23,087 nt of DNA, from contig CAZOHC010000017.1 of the NCBI GenBank assembly GCA_964579845.1, positions 1 to 23,087 of the forward strand. Direction: 5' to 3'. This DNA comes from CAZOHC01 sp964579845 (GTDB lineage: Bacteria; Patescibacteriota; Microgenomatia; Levybacterales; UBA12049). Below are positions 21,469-23,087 of the stretch, piece after piece. The translations under genes and the position numbers were made by a program. Positions within the stretch are counted from its first letter, which is position 1. The number at the start of each line of letters is the position of its first letter. The notes beneath the pieces were generated by a model. That model searched no databases. It saw nothing but the letters and a program-made list of their open reading frames with translations, and was not told the DNA's origin.

Positions 21469-22533
21469 GTGAAAATCGGTGTGTATGACCCTTATCTGGA
21501 TACGATGAGTGGAGGTGAGCGATACATGCTCTCGCTGGCTTCTTGTCTCAGTTCGGATAACGATGTTGCAATTTTCTGGGATGGTGAAGAAGCAGTTCGT
21601 TCTGAGGCAGAACGAAAGTTTGCCATGGATCTGGCGAATATCTCATTTACGAGAAATATTTTCTCGCCGAATGTTTCTTTTCTCAAACGATTTAAAGAGA
21701 GCCGAAAGTATGATCTGATTATTGTCTTGAGTGACGGAAGTATTCCTTTCCTCTTTTGCCCGACAGTGCTGCATTTTCAAACACCGTCAGAATGGGTGAA
21801 GATAAACGGACTGCTTAACCGATTGAAGTTTTTCCAAGTAAAGCATATCCTCTGTAATTCTCAGTACACGAAAAGTTATATCGATAAAAAATTCGGTGTC
21901 CGAAGCAGTGTTTTGTATCCTCCGGTCAGTTTTCCTGAAAACGGTACGGGAGAGAAAGAAAATATTATCTTAAATGTCGGGCGATACGGTATCAGGGCCC
22001 AGGGATCCAGTTTTAAAAAACAGGAAGTTCTTCGGGATGTGTTTTTGGAGATTGGTGAGTCACTCGGCGAGTGGGAGATGGTCTTTATTCTTAATGTTTC
22101 AGAATCAGAAAGAGAAGCTGCTCAAGCATTTTCAGATTCAGTGAAATCAAAAAAAATTACGGTACTCGTCAGTCCTGATAACAGGAAAGTCGCTGAATAT
22201 TATCGAAAAGCAAAAATCTATTGGCATGCTGCAGGGTATGGGGAGGATCTAAAAAAATATCCGGATCGAGCAGAACACTTCGGACTATCGACGGTCGAGG
22301 CGATGCATTACGGTTGTGTACCGATCGTGATTAATGCAGGAGGACAGCCTGAAATCGTAACTGATGATGAAAACGGATTTCTATGGAATGACACCGATGA
22401 ACTGAAAAAGAAAACGCTAAACATCATTCATGATGCGGCACTCATGACGAAAATTTCAGAAAAAGCATCTGACCGTGCTGATTACTTTTCAATTGATAGA
22501 TTCTGTCGGGAACTTCGAACTATTATTACATGA
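21469..22533 (+). CDS. GT4-family glycosyltransferase
   Basis: The 354-residue GT-B fold enzyme begins VKIGVYDPYLDTMSGGERYML (GGER at 15-18, the glycine-rich N-terminal loop typical of GT4 and ALG11-like proteins). The middle has HFQTPSEW (102-109) and the interdomain CNSQYTKSYI (129-138). The C-terminal nucleotide-sugar site is EHFGLSTVEAM (269-279, the E-x7-E motif), followed by GCVPIVINAGGQPEIV. It uses a nucleotide sugar in the cytoplasm with retention of configuration. The open frame from a TTG at 21433 covers the promoter; GTG 21469 sits at the predicted transcription start and yields the normal family N-terminus. It starts a new unit after a 195-nt gap and overlaps the next gene by ATGA. 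Confidence 0.9.
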   Translation: MKIGVYDPYLDTMSGGERYMLSLASCLSSDNDVAIFWDGEEAVRSEAERKFAMDLANISFTRNIFSPNVSFLKRFKESRKYDLIIVLSDGSIPFLFCPTVLHFQTPSEWVKINGLLNRLKFFQVKHILCNSQYTKSYIDKKFGVRSSVLYPPVSFPENGTGEKENIILNVGRYGIRAQGSSFKKQEVLRDVFLEIGESLGEWEMVFILNVSESEREAAQAFSDSVKSKKITVLVSPDNRKVAEYYRKAKIYWHAAGYGEDLKKYPDRAEHFGLSTVEAMHYGCVPIVINAGGQPEIVTDDENGFLWNDTDELKKKTLNIIHDAALMTKISEKASDRADYFSIDRFCRELRTIIT

Positions 22534-23087
22534 TGCTGAAGAGATTGTTTCCATACATTTTTGTCTGCCTCTTGTCACTTTCTTTTTTTATCCCGGCACT
22601 TATGCAAGGAAAGATTTTGCTTCCTGCTGATACAATTGTCGGACTCTATCACCCGTATCGTGATTTCTATGCGGATGAGTATCAAAATGGTATTCCGTAT
22701 AAGAATTTTCTCATCACAGACCCGGTGAGACAACAATTTCCGTGGAAGCTTTTAAGTACCTCCCTCATGCGTGAAGGGAGGGTTCCTTCGTGGAATCCGT
22801 ATACTTTCTCCGGGACTCCGCTTGCTGCAGGGTTTCAGACCGGAGCTTGGTATCCGGTAAACATACTGTTTTTTATCTTTCCGACACTTATTTCTTGGAA
22901 TATATATATACTTCTTCAACCAGTTCTCGGAAGTTTATTTTTGTTTCTCTATTTGAGAAATCTTAAACTATCTCAATTTTCATCGTTATTCGGATCTTTT
23001 GTTTTTGCGTACTCAGGATTCGCGGTAGCATGGCTTGAGTGGGGAAATATATTTCATACGGCTCTATGGCTACCACTTGTCTTACTC
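22530..23087 (+). CDS. YfhO-family membrane protein, cut by window end
   Basis: The first 186 codons of a second YfhO-type protein run open to the window end. It has an N-terminal membrane helix, DPVRQQFPWK (64-73), then SWNPYTFSGTPLAAGFQTGAWYPVNILFFIFP (about 87-118), closely matching the same block of the YfhO protein at 10563, and the start of the next helices. It should also be an outer-face glycosyltransferase using lipid-linked sugar. ATG 22530 overlaps the GT4 stop (ATGA); ATG 22533 is also possible. A TATTAT at 22521-22526 lies 6 nt before ATG 22533, but no -35 is seen. Confidence 0.88.
   Translation, partial: MMLKRLFPYIFVCLLSLSFFIPALMQGKILLPADTIVGLYHPYRDFYADEYQNGIPYKNFLITDPVRQQFPWKLLSTSLMREGRVPSWNPYTFSGTPLAAGFQTGAWYPVNILFFIFPTLISWNIYILLQPVLGSLFLFLYLRNLKLSQFSSLFGSFVFAYSGFAVAWLEWGNIFHTALWLPLVLL

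Noticed and set aside
22521..22526. TATTAT 6 nt before ATG 22533 as another leaderless promoter
   Set aside because: No -35 or extended -10, and it lies within the GT4 coding end with an ATGA overlap; likely chance.
1..23087. Recoded UGA (Gracilibacteria/Absconditabacteria-type code)
   Set aside because: Many genes end in TGA within ATGA overlaps and no gene needs TGA as a sense codon, so the standard code applies.
1..23087. CRISPR arrays, tRNA or rRNA genes, insertion sequences, defence systems
   Set aside because: No regularly spaced repeats, cloverleaf sequences, transposase motifs or defence nucleases were found by reading.

Overview
The window looks like a chromosomal segment of a small-genome bacterium, most likely a member of the Candidate Phyla Radiation (Patescibacteria, possibly a Microgenomates-type lineage). 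This assignment is an inference. It rests on the standard genetic code (TGA is a working stop), moderate GC, very compact gene packing, and a long run of polytopic membrane glycosyltransferases, YfhO proteins and PTPS-related membrane proteins without nucleotide-sugar biosynthesis genes. There is no rRNA, tRNA, CRISPR array or recognisable insertion sequence.

Left part (1-6800): two unrelated genes, a polytopic membrane protein (210-1253) and a soluble protein of unknown function (1381-2184), each follow a copy of the same ~120-nt intergenic cassette of hairpin, consensus promoter and start codon. On the minus strand come a small ParB/sulfiredoxin-fold protein (2181-2477) with an odd leader and a terminator inside its reading frame, and a small heat-shock protein (2665-3105) under a consensus promoter overlapped by a CIRCE/HrcA operator. 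A plus-strand pair follows: a kynurenine-3-monooxygenase-like flavoprotein with a C-terminal membrane anchor (3332-4693) and a FemAB/CelD-type GNAT protein (4690-5874). It converges with no gap on trhO, a tRNA U34 hydroxylase gene (5875-6792, minus).

Right part (6977-23087): a surface-glycan island, almost all on the plus strand and joined by ATGA overlaps or very short gaps. It encodes two GT2 enzymes of the polyprenyl-phosphate-sugar-synthase type, GT-C integral-membrane transferases (GT87-like, PMT/ArnT-like, YfhO, two PTPS-related proteins and another HDHPPL-motif protein), a Wzx-type flippase, two cytoplasmic GT2 transferases, a GT4 transferase, and a second YfhO cut by the window end. 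The probable logic is that GT2 enzymes charge a lipid carrier with sugar, lipid-linked intermediates are built in the cytoplasm and flipped, and the GT-C/YfhO proteins decorate the glycan or proteins outside.

The most striking cross-cutting signal is promoter geometry. At seven genes a -10 box sits only 6-9 nt before the best start codon, predicting leaderless or near-leaderless mRNAs. The only two strong Shine-Dalgarno sequences seen belong to the minus-strand transcripts with real 5' leaders (hsp20 and the ParB-like gene). Several open-frame extensions upstream of these starts run through the promoter and were trimmed here.
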